Shown piece by piece: positions 34,452-43,692 of a stretch of DNA of 55,386 nt. Position 1 is the stretch's first letter, and every line of letters begins with the position of its first letter. The notes under the pieces were generated by a model, which was given only the letters and a program-made list of their open reading frames with translations, did not search any database and had not been told where the DNA came from. Source of the stretch: Planctomycetaceae bacterium. Its GTDB lineage: Bacteria > Planctomycetota > Planctomycetia > Pirellulales > Pirellulaceae. Where the stretch lies: positions 1 to 55,386 of the forward strand of contig PKCN01000251.1 of assembly GCA_002862205.1 (NCBI GenBank), read 5' to 3'. A program made the position numbers and the translations under genes.

Positions 34452-35732
34452 ATGTCTTCACACAAAAACCACGAACTGGGCAAAAGCATTTCAGCCAAGA
34501 ATGGGAATCCCGTTGCCGACGCAAACATGCCGCTGGCCTCTTTTGCAAGATTGACTGGCCCGGGCAGGAGCGCCATTGCCGTGCTGATTCTGAATGGGGA
34601 GGGGTCGGAAAGGATCATACAACGCTGTTTTGACCCCGCAAATCACGTCCCATTCAAAATAGGCCAGATCCGATATGGCCTCTGGATCGGCACTCATCCG
34701 GACGACACCGGAAACCCGCCAAACTCAGAGAAACCTGCCGAACAGCCAGCCGAATCAGTCGTTGTCACTCCTGGAAAAGACCATCACTTCGAAATCCACT
34801 GCCATGGTGGGCCGGCAGCTATTGCCAGAATCGAGGCCGATCTGCTGGCTTGTGGTGCGGTACCTGCTTCAGATCCCGACCACGGAAATCGATCCGAATC
34901 GTCTCTACTGATCCACGAAGCCGAAGTCATCCTCGCAAAATGCACCACTACCAGAACAGCCGCAATTGCAATGGATCAGGTCCGAGGAGCATTGCTCGAA
35001 TGGGCCAGTCACTGGCAAACATCGCTGACCCCTGACAAGCTTGCGGTGTTTCGGAGTCAACAAAAGGCACTTCTCAGCGCAGCAGCCTGCACAGCAAGAC
35101 TGGCAGAGCCGTTTCGGATCGTACTGACTGGCCCACCCAATGTGGGTAAAAGTAGCCTGCTTAACGCGCTGGTCGGTTTTGACCGAAGTATTACGCTCGA
35201 CATGGCTGGAACCACCCGAGATGTGCTGCATGCCAATACCGTCATCGCAGGATTCCCCGTCCGCGTGAGCGACACGGCTGGCATCCGTGACCACGCAACT
35301 GCGGAAACCATCGAACGAGAAGGCATGCGCAAAGCGCAACTGGCGGTTGCCGAAGCCGATCTGCTGCTGCTTGTCTGTGAACCGCTGGCAGAAGGTGGTT
35401 ACAGTAAGATGCCAGCACATCCGCCTGAAACTCCCCATCTGCGCATCCTGAATAAAGTCGATCAGAAACCTGAGTCTTCCCAAACATCTTCCCACAGCAC
35501 CGATGAGCTGAAGTCGCCATTTGATGCCAGTACCAATGCTTTGACTGGGGAGGGTTTGGCAGAATTGATGGTTACAATTGGCGAACTGCTCAGTCAAAAT
35601 CTACCTGAGGCTGGTGAACCGGCACTGCTCAACGAGCGGCAATTGGAAATCATGAAACAAAGCTCGCTCGCAGATTCTCCAGAACAGATATCTGAGTTTC
35701 TGGGTCATTTGATAAGTCACAACATTGGGTAA
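34452..35732 (+). CDS. MnmE-like GTPase lacking the C-terminal Cys motif
   Basis: 426 residues. The N-terminal part resembles the MnmE (TrmE) folate-binding domain (SAIAVLILNG, HFEIHCHGG). The GTPase domain is complete: G1 GPPNVGKS (227-234), G2 TT (254-255) in MAGTTRDV, G3 DTAG (274-277), G4 NKVD (334-337). MnmE proteins end in a long helical segment and a CxGK motif whose Cys is needed for tRNA U34 modification; this protein stops at SHNIG, roughly 30 residues short, and has no such Cys. There is no frameshift in the sequence. It is therefore a divergent MnmE paralogue or one with a changed role. Six bases separate it from the asparaginase gene. An internal ATG at 34527 is another possible start. 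Confidence 0.85.
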   Translation: MSSHKNHELGKSISAKNGNPVADANMPLASFARLTGPGRSAIAVLILNGEGSERIIQRCFDPANHVPFKIGQIRYGLWIGTHPDDTGNPPNSEKPAEQPAESVVVTPGKDHHFEIHCHGGPAAIARIEADLLACGAVPASDPDHGNRSESSLLIHEAEVILAKCTTTRTAAIAMDQVRGALLEWASHWQTSLTPDKLAVFRSQQKALLSAAACTARLAEPFRIVLTGPPNVGKSSLLNALVGFDRSITLDMAGTTRDVLHANTVIAGFPVRVSDTAGIRDHATAETIEREGMRKAQLAVAEADLLLLVCEPLAEGGYSKMPAHPPETPHLRILNKVDQKPESSQTSSHSTDELKSPFDASTNALTGEGLAELMVTIGELLSQNLPEAGEPALLNERQLEIMKQSSLADSPEQISEFLGHLISHNIG

Positions 35733-35738
35733 AACAAG

Positions 35739-37121
35739 ATGATTCGAAAACTCATACGGTCCACAACTTTTCTGGGATTGATTTTCATGCCGCTGCTTAC
35801 AAGTTCCGGAAACGAGAATCCAAGCTGGGCGATCGTGATCCATGGTGGTGCGGGTAGTGACCCGAAAAACTGGAATGAGGCCAAGACCAAAATACGGGAA
35901 GCTGGACTTCAACGTGCACTAACGGCTGGTCGAGATGCGTTGGCTAACGGTCGTAATGCACTGGACACCGTAGAACTGGTGATCCGTATTCTTGAAGATG
36001 ATGCGGCATTCAATGCGGGTCGAGGTGCCGTCCTCACCAAGGAAGGAAAAGTCGAATTGGATGCATCAATCATGGATGGCAAAACCCGGGCATGCGGCGC
36101 CGTTGCCAGCCTGACTGCCACCAAAAACCCCATCAATCTGGCTCGGCGGGTGATGACTCAAACGCCCCATGTGCTGCTTGCCGGGCACGGTGCTGATCAA
36201 TTCGCCGAGCAGCAAAAAGTGCCCCTCGTCGCACCGGATTACTTCCTCAGCAAAGCACGGTTTGCTGAAAATGAGCCACACTTTGGTACCGTTGGCTGTG
36301 CCGTGCTGGATTCCCATGGAAATCTTGCTGCGGGCACCAGCACCGGCGGTACTTCCAAAAAACTGCCAGGCAGAGTTGGTGATTCGCCGATCGTCGGAGC
36401 TGGAACTTACGCCGCGAACGATACCTGCGCTGTTTCAGGAACCGGCGTCGGTGAGGAATACATCCGCAACTCGGTAGCCTATGACGTTGCAGCACGGATG
36501 CGTTATGCCAACCAAAGCATCGAAGAGGCCGTCACCACCATCATGCAACAAACATTGCAATCTGGTGTGGGTGGAATCATCGCACTCTCGAGCGATGGAA
36601 AAATTGTGATGCAGCACAATACTCCCGGGATGAGCTGTGGTGCCGCGGACAGTTCAGGACGATTTGAAACTCATTTGGCCCTCAAGGATGGCGGATCTTC
36701 ACCAAACACTGAAAACACGGATACTGAAACTGCATCTGCAGCCAATACCGAAATCTCGGATTTGCTTCTGCAACAGGTCAAAGACTGGAATCAAGGCGAT
36801 ATCGATGCCTTCATGAAACCCTACTGGAACAGCGAACAATTGACTTTTTCCTCGGGCGGAAAAGTCACGCGTGGATATGCAAAAACACTGAAAGGCTACA
36901 AGCAGAGATATCCTGATGCAAAAACGATGGGAACGCTGAGCTTCGAGCAACTTGAGTTCCAGACGCTAGGAAAAGATGCCATGCAAGTACTCGGTATCTG
37001 GAAGCTTGCCAGAGACAATCAACCTCTGGAAGGACGTTTTACCCTGGTACTGCGACGCTTTCCCGACGGCTGGAAGATCATCCACGACCATACCTCGAAA
37101 ACACCAGACGAGCCGGAGTAA
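35739..37121 (+). CDS. Isoaspartyl peptidase/L-asparaginase fused to an NTF2-like domain
   Basis: 460 residues. A signal-like hydrophobic start (FLGLIFMPLLTSSG) precedes a plant-type asparaginase (Ntn hydrolase, about 28-318). It is made as a proenzyme that cleaves itself before the catalytic threonine, T184 in HFGTVGCAV. Substrate-binding motifs STGGTSKKLPGRVGDSP and GTYAAN are intact. A linker (about 320-338) leads to an NTF2/SnoaL-like domain (about 339-455, DUF4440 type: WNQGDIDAFMKPYW, VLRRFPDGWKIIHDH). Such a fusion is unusual for this enzyme; the extra domain may bind a ligand or help oligomerise. It likely hydrolyses isoaspartyl peptides or asparagine in the periplasm. It is co-directional and close to the MnmE-like gene. 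Confidence 0.9.
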   Translation: MIRKLIRSTTFLGLIFMPLLTSSGNENPSWAIVIHGGAGSDPKNWNEAKTKIREAGLQRALTAGRDALANGRNALDTVELVIRILEDDAAFNAGRGAVLTKEGKVELDASIMDGKTRACGAVASLTATKNPINLARRVMTQTPHVLLAGHGADQFAEQQKVPLVAPDYFLSKARFAENEPHFGTVGCAVLDSHGNLAAGTSTGGTSKKLPGRVGDSPIVGAGTYAANDTCAVSGTGVGEEYIRNSVAYDVAARMRYANQSIEEAVTTIMQQTLQSGVGGIIALSSDGKIVMQHNTPGMSCGAADSSGRFETHLALKDGGSSPNTENTDTETASAANTEISDLLLQQVKDWNQGDIDAFMKPYWNSEQLTFSSGGKVTRGYAKTLKGYKQRYPDAKTMGTLSFEQLEFQTLGKDAMQVLGIWKLARDNQPLEGRFTLVLRRFPDGWKIIHDHTSKTPDEPE

Positions 37122-37277
37122 CCGTGGGTCTGATGATAAAACAGCGCACGTGATTCGCAGTGATCCATTCGCTGCCAACCAGACGAGTCTTGCGACATGG
37201 CTGGGTGCAATGTGAGCATTGCTTGCGAGTTGCCAGTCATCGCACCTGTCTCCTGACTGAAGGTTCACACTGAAACC

Positions 37278-37874
37278 ATGTCTGATTCCCCATCTCCAAA
37301 ACATGAGCCCCCGGAGATCCCTGCCCCGGAGCAACGTCTGCCAGTGGTCATGGTGGAAACTCCTCACCCTGCTACGCTGCATCCCGATCGGTTGTTGGAA
37401 AGCTGTGGTTTACGTACGCAACGTCGAAGCGGTCCCGGTGGTCAACATCGGAATAAAACCAGCAGCGGTGCTTTCCTGCACCACTCACCCACCAACACCA
37501 CGGCAGAAGCAACCGAACGAAGAAGTCAGGCAGACAATCGAAAAGTGGCATTGGAAAGATTACGATTTCGTCTGGCCGTTGAAGTACGTAGTCCGTCTCC
37601 CATGGATGGATACGAGATAGGTTCTCAAGAGCAGGAACTGAGGACACGATTTGAGGGACAGCCCCTCAAAATCAGTGATCGCAACCGTGATAAGCCAGCT
37701 GTACTGGCTTTACTTTTGAATGATCTGCACGTGTGTGGTGGCCAGCCCAGTGCCGTCGGACCCGTCTGGGACACCTCCACCAGCGCCATTGTGCGACTGA
37801 TCAAGTCGCACCCCAATGCATTCACCTTGCTGAACCGAATCCGACAGCACCATGACCGCCTGCCATTGAGATAG
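37278..37874 (+). CDS. Peptide-chain-release-factor-like protein (GGQ domain only)
   Basis: 198 residues. The RF-1 domain motif RRSGPGGQHRNKT (GGQ at 54-56) is intact; its glutamine positions water for peptidyl-tRNA hydrolysis on the ribosome. There is no codon-recognition domain, as in ArfB-type rescue factors and RF-H-like proteins, but the tail after the GGQ domain (about 120-198: KPAVLALLLNDLH, STSAIVRLIKSHPNAFTLLN) does not resemble the basic ArfB tail that enters the mRNA channel. It may rescue stalled ribosomes or loose large subunits; this is inferred. A 14-bp DNA repeat overlaps the stop codon. Confidence 0.85.
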   Translation: MSDSPSPKHEPPEIPAPEQRLPVVMVETPHPATLHPDRLLESCGLRTQRRSGPGGQHRNKTSSGAFLHHSPTNTTAEATERRSQADNRKVALERLRFRLAVEVRSPSPMDGYEIGSQEQELRTRFEGQPLKISDRNRDKPAVLALLLNDLHVCGGQPSAVGPVWDTSTSAIVRLIKSHPNAFTLLNRIRQHHDRLPLR

Positions 37875-37892
37875 TGCAATTGAGATAGTGCA
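37865..37892. repeat. 14-bp direct tandem repeat across a stop codon
   Basis: ATTGAGATAGTGCA occurs at 37865-37878 and again at 37879-37892. The first copy contains the TAG stop of the release-factor-like gene. Confidence 0.95.
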
Positions 37893-38147
37893 ATCCCATC
37901 TGAGTTGACAGGAACCTGCCTTCGCTCGTTGGTCTTGTAAAAGACGTTTGCTATTCTCGGGGCGAGGCTTGAATCAAGGCGGATTGTGGCACCATGTGAA
38001 GTTTGATGACATTTCGGCTAAACTGTTAAGTCACGCACACATTCGTGAGAATTGATTTTCAGCCGGATAAAGACGGCTATGAAATCAATGATTTCCCCCA
38101 ACAACCCGTCGCCTGAATCAGTCGACTGAATCCCCACGAGGTCTTCT

Positions 38148-40430
38148 TTGACTCTCTCGATCATCACTTTCGCGTTCCGTGGTCTGCTCCCAGTCTATCT
38201 GTGCTTCATGCCGCTAGTCGGCTTCAGCGCAGAGATTTTTGTGGAAGCTGAAAGTTTCAAACAGCGTGGCGGTTGGAAACTTGATACGCAGTTCATCCAA
38301 CAAATGGGGTCTCCCTATTTGCTCGCTCATGGCCTGGGAAGACCCGTCGACGACGCCGTCACGACAGTCAATGTGCCCGAGGCCGGAAATTATCGCCTTT
38401 GGGTTCGAACCAAGGACTGGGTCGCACGGTGGAATGCCAAAACTTCACCTGGCAAGTTCCAGGTAATCCTTGATGGGAAACCTGTCGAGACAACCTTCGG
38501 CACCCAAGGTATTGAATGGTCATGGCACGATGGAGGCCTCGTCTCGCTCAAAAAAGGAACAACTGAGCTGAGACTGAAAGATTTGACTGGCTTTGATGGA
38601 CGATGCGATTGCATCTACTTGACCAACGGAACTGATCAGCCACCTCCACCTGCGGACACCGTGCTTTCAAAATGGCGACGTGAACAACTCGGGTTGGCAG
38701 AAGACCCTCAAAATCGCGGTCCCTATAATTTGGTCGTGATTGGCGGAGGGTATGCTGGCATGGGCAGTGCCCTGTCCGCTGCCCGCATGGGATGTCGCGT
38801 CGCTCTGGTCCAGGACAGACCTGTGCTGGGCGGCAATGGCTCAAGTGAAGTGCGTGTTTGGGCCAAAGGTAACATTCGTCGTGGCAAGTTTCCCCGCATT
38901 GGCGAAATCATTGAGGAGATTTCTGATAAAGCGAAGAAGTCTCCTGGAACCTATGAAGAGTTCGGGGATGAACTGAAGGAAAAGGTCATCCGCAATGAAC
39001 CCAACATTGACCTGCTGCTGAACCACCACGCCCACCGAGTCGACATGCAGGACAATCGCATCGCTGCAGTCCATGCTTTGGATACGCGTACAGGAAATGA
39101 AGTCAAAATCATCGGCGACTACTTTGCCGACTGCACGGGTCATGGCTGGATCGGTAGTTGGGCAAATGCTGATCGCGAGATGTCACCTGATGGGCGGATG
39201 GGAATGAGTAACATGTGGGCATGGGACGAACGGGATACGCCCACAAAATTCCCTGACACGCCCTGGGCTTTGAATCTGGAAATGGCTGATTTCCCCTATC
39301 CACGTGATCATCATGGTCAGTGGTTCTGGGAAAGCGGATTCGACAAGGACGCCATTGGTGACGCTGAAGGAATTCGGGACTGGAATCTGCGAGCAGTTTA
39401 CGGTGCATTCAATGCAATGAAGAATCGCGACGGAGCAGAAAAGCACCCCAATGCGATCCTCACATGGGTTGCTTACGTCGGTGGGCCTCGAGAAAGCCGG
39501 CGGCTGATGGGTGATATTGTTTTGACCGAAGACGATATCGTGGCCAAGAAAGATTTCCCTGATGGCTGTGTACCGAGCACCTGGTCGATCGACCTTCATT
39601 ACCCAAAAGAGCAGTACGCAAAAAAATATGGGAACAACCCCTTCATTTCCAAAGCAGTACATGGCAAGGGTGTTGATCGATCTTACGGATACCCCGTCCC
39701 CTACCGCTGTTTCTACAGTCGCAACATCGACAATCTGTTCATGGCTGGTCGCTGCATTAGCGTAACTCACGAAGCACTGGGTACCGTGCGTGTGATGAAA
39801 ACCTGCGGAATGATGGGCGAAGTCGTTGGAAAGGCTGCTTCCCTATGTGCCTTGAATGATTGCCAACCACGCGATGTTTACGAATCACATCTGGATGAAC
39901 TTCTGACGTTACTGAAACTGCCGGGCAAAGCGCACCGCAGCACACCCTCCGCCGACATCATTATCCCGTCCGATGCGTTGCCACTGGCAGGCCCCCGAGG
40001 ACCCGCTAATGGCATGGACATCAGTAAACTGGCAGGTGCTGTTGTGGACGATGAGACGGCCAACCTCAAAGGGAACTGGACCAATGGAACCGGACTGCCA
40101 AACTATGTTCACTATGGCTACAAATACACCGGACCAAATACCAACGCCACCGCTACTTTCAGAATCAAAGCTCCCAAGGCAGGACGGTATTCGGTTCAAG
40201 CGTTCAGCCAGGCGCACCCCAACCGTTCCACAAAAACTCCCATCACCGTAACTCACAATGATTCCGCAACAGAACACACCATCAACCAACGCCTGAAAAG
40301 CAAGGATGATGTGGTGAGCATCACGGATATCACCCTGTCGAAACAGGATGAAGTCATCGTGACCATTGGCACCAGGGGAGCCGACGGGACCGTTCACATT
40401 GATGCCGTTCGCCTTCTGGAAGTCGAGTAA
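38148..40430 (+). CDS. Exported FAD-dependent oxidoreductase with flanking beta-sandwich domains
   Basis: 760 residues. An N-terminal signal (LLPVYLCFMPLVGFSA) is followed by a carbohydrate-binding-like beta-sandwich (about 28-160). The FAD core (about 190-615) opens with VVIGGGYAGMGSA (dinucleotide motif) and has RPVLGGNGSSEVRV, typical of the FAD_oxidored family, and closes with NLFMAGRCISVTHEALGTVRVM. A second beta-sandwich (about 655-758) ends the protein. I take the TTG at 38148, which has GAGG six bases upstream; no ATG gives a signal peptide. Ten bases separate it from the NosR-like gene. Its substrate may be a sugar or polysaccharide; this is inferred from the accessory domains. Confidence 0.85.
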   Translation: MTLSIITFAFRGLLPVYLCFMPLVGFSAEIFVEAESFKQRGGWKLDTQFIQQMGSPYLLAHGLGRPVDDAVTTVNVPEAGNYRLWVRTKDWVARWNAKTSPGKFQVILDGKPVETTFGTQGIEWSWHDGGLVSLKKGTTELRLKDLTGFDGRCDCIYLTNGTDQPPPPADTVLSKWRREQLGLAEDPQNRGPYNLVVIGGGYAGMGSALSAARMGCRVALVQDRPVLGGNGSSEVRVWAKGNIRRGKFPRIGEIIEEISDKAKKSPGTYEEFGDELKEKVIRNEPNIDLLLNHHAHRVDMQDNRIAAVHALDTRTGNEVKIIGDYFADCTGHGWIGSWANADREMSPDGRMGMSNMWAWDERDTPTKFPDTPWALNLEMADFPYPRDHHGQWFWESGFDKDAIGDAEGIRDWNLRAVYGAFNAMKNRDGAEKHPNAILTWVAYVGGPRESRRLMGDIVLTEDDIVAKKDFPDGCVPSTWSIDLHYPKEQYAKKYGNNPFISKAVHGKGVDRSYGYPVPYRCFYSRNIDNLFMAGRCISVTHEALGTVRVMKTCGMMGEVVGKAASLCALNDCQPRDVYESHLDELLTLLKLPGKAHRSTPSADIIIPSDALPLAGPRGPANGMDISKLAGAVVDDETANLKGNWTNGTGLPNYVHYGYKYTGPNTNATATFRIKAPKAGRYSVQAFSQAHPNRSTKTPITVTHNDSATEHTINQRLKSKDDVVSITDITLSKQDEVIVTIGTRGADGTVHIDAVRLLEVE

Positions 40431-40440
40431 AACGTCTTCA

Positions 40441-42150
40441 ATGGCGACGAAGCCAAATCACAGGTATCCGCTACGAGCTCAAACGACTCATGTCATTCGC
40501 ACATGCCTGGTTGTTTCGTTATTACTTGCCATTCCCAAACCGGCATCACGAAATCCGGCTGAAGTCGTCGTCGCGCCCAGTCTTGAATCCATCGAATTCC
40601 CCGCAGAACTTGCCGGCAAAAATCTCAGCATCGACTCACTACCAGATGCAAACGGCATGTGGCGTCTGGTGGATGACAATGAAAGTACTGTTGGACTGAT
40701 TGCCCGGACACTGCCCTTGGCCAGGAATGTAATTGGCTACCGCGGTCCAACTGAATCGCTAGTCCTGTTTGACCCGGAGCTGAACCTCACCTCGGTGACA
40801 CTGTTGGAAAGTGCTGATACCGAAGAACATGTGGCAGCAGTCAAAGCGGACCAGAATTTCTTTCGGCAGTTTGAAACGTGGATGTGGGGTGGTCCCCCGC
40901 GAAACACTCAAATTGATGCAGTTTCAGGCGCCACACTGACATCGTTGGCACTTGCCGAAGGTGTTCTCAAGCGAATCGGAGGAGAACGTCCATCCCTCAT
41001 TTTCAGTCAGCCGATCACATTGGATGAAATTCTGGATTGGTTCCCCGAAGCCACTGAAATCGATGATATCAGTGGCGAGGTGCGGAATTTGAACGGCCAA
41101 ATCATTGGCACGGTGCTGCGGACTGGTCCACTATCGGATGACCTCAGTGGTTACCAGGGACCAACGGAACTGCTTTTAAAGGTTTTGCCCGATGGAAAAG
41201 TCGATGCGATCAGAATCCGCACATCGTTCGACAATGAACCGTATGTCGACTACGTCCGCACTGAAGCTGGATTCTGGGCGACGTTTGAAAAGAAAACGAT
41301 ACTCGAACTGTCTGAATTTGATCCTCAAGCCGCCGGTGTCGAAGGTGTTTCCGGGGCCACCATGACGAGCCTGACTGTTGCTGACACAATTGTCGCTGCC
41401 ACAAAGCGGGCTCAACAGCAACTTTCCAAACCTCAGAGTGACAACACTTCCTGGCTTGGTCCAATCCGCTGGACCATCGCGGACATCATTACCATTTCCA
41501 CACTGATTATGGCGGTGATCCTGAAGTACTCAGGTGCCTACAGGAAGCGAACATTCCGACGCATTTGGCTGCTCTGGATCGTCGTCGCGATTGGTCTTTG
41601 GTCCGGTAATCTGGTTTCAATGGCATTGATCGCTGGCTGGTCCGCCGAAGGAATCGCCTGGAGTCTGGCGCCAGGCTTGGCGGCTATCACATGTGTCGCC
41701 ATGCTCGGACCACCTTTGACCAAAGGTAATCCTTATTGCAATCATTTGTGCCCCCATGGCGCGATTCAACAATTGATTCGACCCCATGCCAAGTCCATGC
41801 GTTACCGAAAACTGACGCCTGCTCTGAGTCGATTCCTTCGCCGACTGCCGGGGTTTACTCTGTGTGCCGCCTACCTCGCGCTTGTATTGATCCCCACAAT
41901 CGACCTGGCATCGTGGGAACCCTTTCATGCGTATCTGTTTCGGATCGCAAGTTGGAGTTCTTTGGCCTTTGCGCTGGCGACCATTGCGATTTCCGCTGTA
42001 CTTCCAATGGGCTATTGTCGCTTTGGCTGTCCTACCGGCAGATTACTGGATTATCTGAAACGAACTGCGACCAGTGATCGCCTGCAATTGGCTGACTTGG
42101 CAGCCGTGATTCTATTGATCTTTGCGCTCCTCAGCCCACATTTTCTGTGA
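40441..42150 (+). CDS. NosR-like membrane protein with two FMN-binding domains and Fe-S motifs
   Basis: 569 residues from the ATG at 40441. After an N-terminal hydrophobic segment two periplasmic FMN-binding domains follow, each with a flavinylation motif: SGATLTS (acceptor T167) and SGATMTS (acceptor T309). Such threonines are modified by ApbE in NqrC, RnfG and NosR. The C-terminal half has about five to six membrane segments and two Cys motifs, CNHLCPHGA and CRFGCPTG, of the kind seen in the C-terminal part of NosR. It should move electrons across the membrane to or from periplasmic partners. No nosZ or apbE gene is nearby. The 10-base spacing to the FAD oxidoreductase gene argues for a joint function. 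Confidence 0.87.
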   Translation: MATKPNHRYPLRAQTTHVIRTCLVVSLLLAIPKPASRNPAEVVVAPSLESIEFPAELAGKNLSIDSLPDANGMWRLVDDNESTVGLIARTLPLARNVIGYRGPTESLVLFDPELNLTSVTLLESADTEEHVAAVKADQNFFRQFETWMWGGPPRNTQIDAVSGATLTSLALAEGVLKRIGGERPSLIFSQPITLDEILDWFPEATEIDDISGEVRNLNGQIIGTVLRTGPLSDDLSGYQGPTELLLKVLPDGKVDAIRIRTSFDNEPYVDYVRTEAGFWATFEKKTILELSEFDPQAAGVEGVSGATMTSLTVADTIVAATKRAQQQLSKPQSDNTSWLGPIRWTIADIITISTLIMAVILKYSGAYRKRTFRRIWLLWIVVAIGLWSGNLVSMALIAGWSAEGIAWSLAPGLAAITCVAMLGPPLTKGNPYCNHLCPHGAIQQLIRPHAKSMRYRKLTPALSRFLRRLPGFTLCAAYLALVLIPTIDLASWEPFHAYLFRIASWSSLAFALATIAISAVLPMGYCRFGCPTGRLLDYLKRTATSDRLQLADLAAVILLIFALLSPHFL

Positions 42151-42226
42151 CGCAAGTCAATGACATGCAAAATTGGTAACCAAATACGAATCAGAGCCCA
42201 TGTGCTTGGTCGCACGCGAGTCGTCA

Positions 42227-43579
42227 TCAAGACTCACTTTGTCGCCTGAATTTTGCATAAGCGAAGGTATGAACAGGGGCTAACACCAGACACATGGCAA
42301 GTGCATAGCCAAGCACCACGCCATCTGTGGAATAAAAATATCCACCCACCCAAACGACTGACGCTGTAGTAATGGATCCGATCAACGAAGCCAACAGGAG
42401 CGGATTTGCCCGTCGAGCCAGCACATAGTATCCCTGAACGGTCGCGATATGACTTGCAAGGCATCCCAACCCAAGAACGGCGACCTGCCATGGTTCGAGA
42501 AAGCGATCTTCAATGTTTCTATCGAGCCATGGCAAGCTGGCCACTGCAGTTGTCAAAACCACGAACCCGGCTACGAGAAGCAGGGTTGAAAGAATCGCAG
42601 TACGGCGCCAGATGGTCCCAGCTTTCTCCCGTTCGCCGGAGCCGTGGTGCAGCGAAACCACAGGATACTGCGTTTGGACCCAGGCAAGTGCCAGCATCTG
42701 GATTGCCGTGGTAACGCTCAGGGTCATTCCCAGCGGGGCGGCATCAGTATCACTGTGGAACATCAAGACAATGATCGTGAAAAACTGTGTGGCAAAATGG
42801 AAAGACGCACCAATCAAAGCGACTCGCCATTGGACAGGTAAAACCTGATGGATCCAATCAAAGTTGGATTCCTGATCCTTGAGGCGACGAAACTTTCGAA
42901 AGAAATCTGCCTGGCCGACAAAAGTGATGTACATGAACATCACTGCTTGAACCGAGGAACTGACCACCAGGGCCCACAGTTTCAATCCACATTGCAATGA
43001 CACCCACATGACGATACTGCCAATCGTCATCTGCAGGAATCGAAATCGAAAAATCACATCACGAAATCCCGCACCCTCAAGAATTGATAGCCCGGGCGAC
43101 AAACAGACCGAGATTGCCGCGATAGGCACAAGCGCTAATAGCGGGCCGTGCCAGGCAACCTCAGAATCAGCAAGCGAATACCAACCAAATGCGAGTGCTG
43201 CCATGACATAAACGAGACTCGCTCCACTGAACCATCGAAAGGAGTCACGAATCAGATCTCGCATTCGCGCCGCAGCGGCAAGCCATTCAGGATCCGATTC
43301 CTGCAATGCTCCCTCACCGGATGACGCTGTAACCTTGTTCATCGCGGCTGTTTCATGCCCCGCCTGACTGACCAACACACTCAAGAGGCCAAGCTCAAAA
43401 TAGGCCTGAATCCCGACAATCCCAATGATTCCGTAATAGACGCCTTGTTCTGCCAAATCGAGTGAGCCAATCAACAACAGGATAGTAATTGGACCTGACG
43501 CCGCCTGCCATACACGCGTCATGAGCGCATAGGCAAGAGGTTTATCCAGTTGCAAACAGGCGCGGATATCTTCAAGCAT
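42227..43579 (-). CDS. Polytopic membrane protein, Wzx/MATE-like polysaccharide flippase
   Basis: 450 residues with about 12 hydrophobic segments, no signal peptide and few long loops, the layout of the MOP (multidrug/oligosaccharide-lipid/polysaccharide) exporters. Its place directly after a glycosyltransferase and an FkbM methyltransferase on the same strand supports a role in moving a lipid-linked glycan across the inner membrane. Sequence motifs of the family are too weak to name a specific substrate. An O-antigen or exopolysaccharide flippase is the most likely reading. Confidence 0.75.
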   Translation of the reverse strand: MLEDIRACLQLDKPLAYALMTRVWQAASGPITILLLIGSLDLAEQGVYYGIIGIVGIQAYFELGLLSVLVSQAGHETAAMNKVTASSGEGALQESDPEWLAAAARMRDLIRDSFRWFSGASLVYVMAALAFGWYSLADSEVAWHGPLLALVPIAAISVCLSPGLSILEGAGFRDVIFRFRFLQMTIGSIVMWVSLQCGLKLWALVVSSSVQAVMFMYITFVGQADFFRKFRRLKDQESNFDWIHQVLPVQWRVALIGASFHFATQFFTIIVLMFHSDTDAAPLGMTLSVTTAIQMLALAWVQTQYPVVSLHHGSGEREKAGTIWRRTAILSTLLLVAGFVVLTTAVASLPWLDRNIEDRFLEPWQVAVLGLGCLASHIATVQGYYVLARRANPLLLASLIGSITTASVVWVGGYFYSTDGVVLGYALAMCLVLAPVHTFAYAKFRRQSES

Positions 43580-43692
43580 GGTGGTTGCTTTGCTGTTCGC
43601 GGAATGACTGTTCGCGGTAGATAATCAGGGTTTCACCAATTCGACATGAATGCTCAAACTTCAGCAACAGACCAGCGGCCCAGCTTATCCTG

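Noticed and set aside
40366-40440. Longer N-terminus for the NosR-like protein overlapping the FAD oxidoreductase gene
   Set aside because: The extra 25 residues come from another frame of the upstream gene and have no membrane or signal character; the ATG at 40441 gives normal operon spacing.
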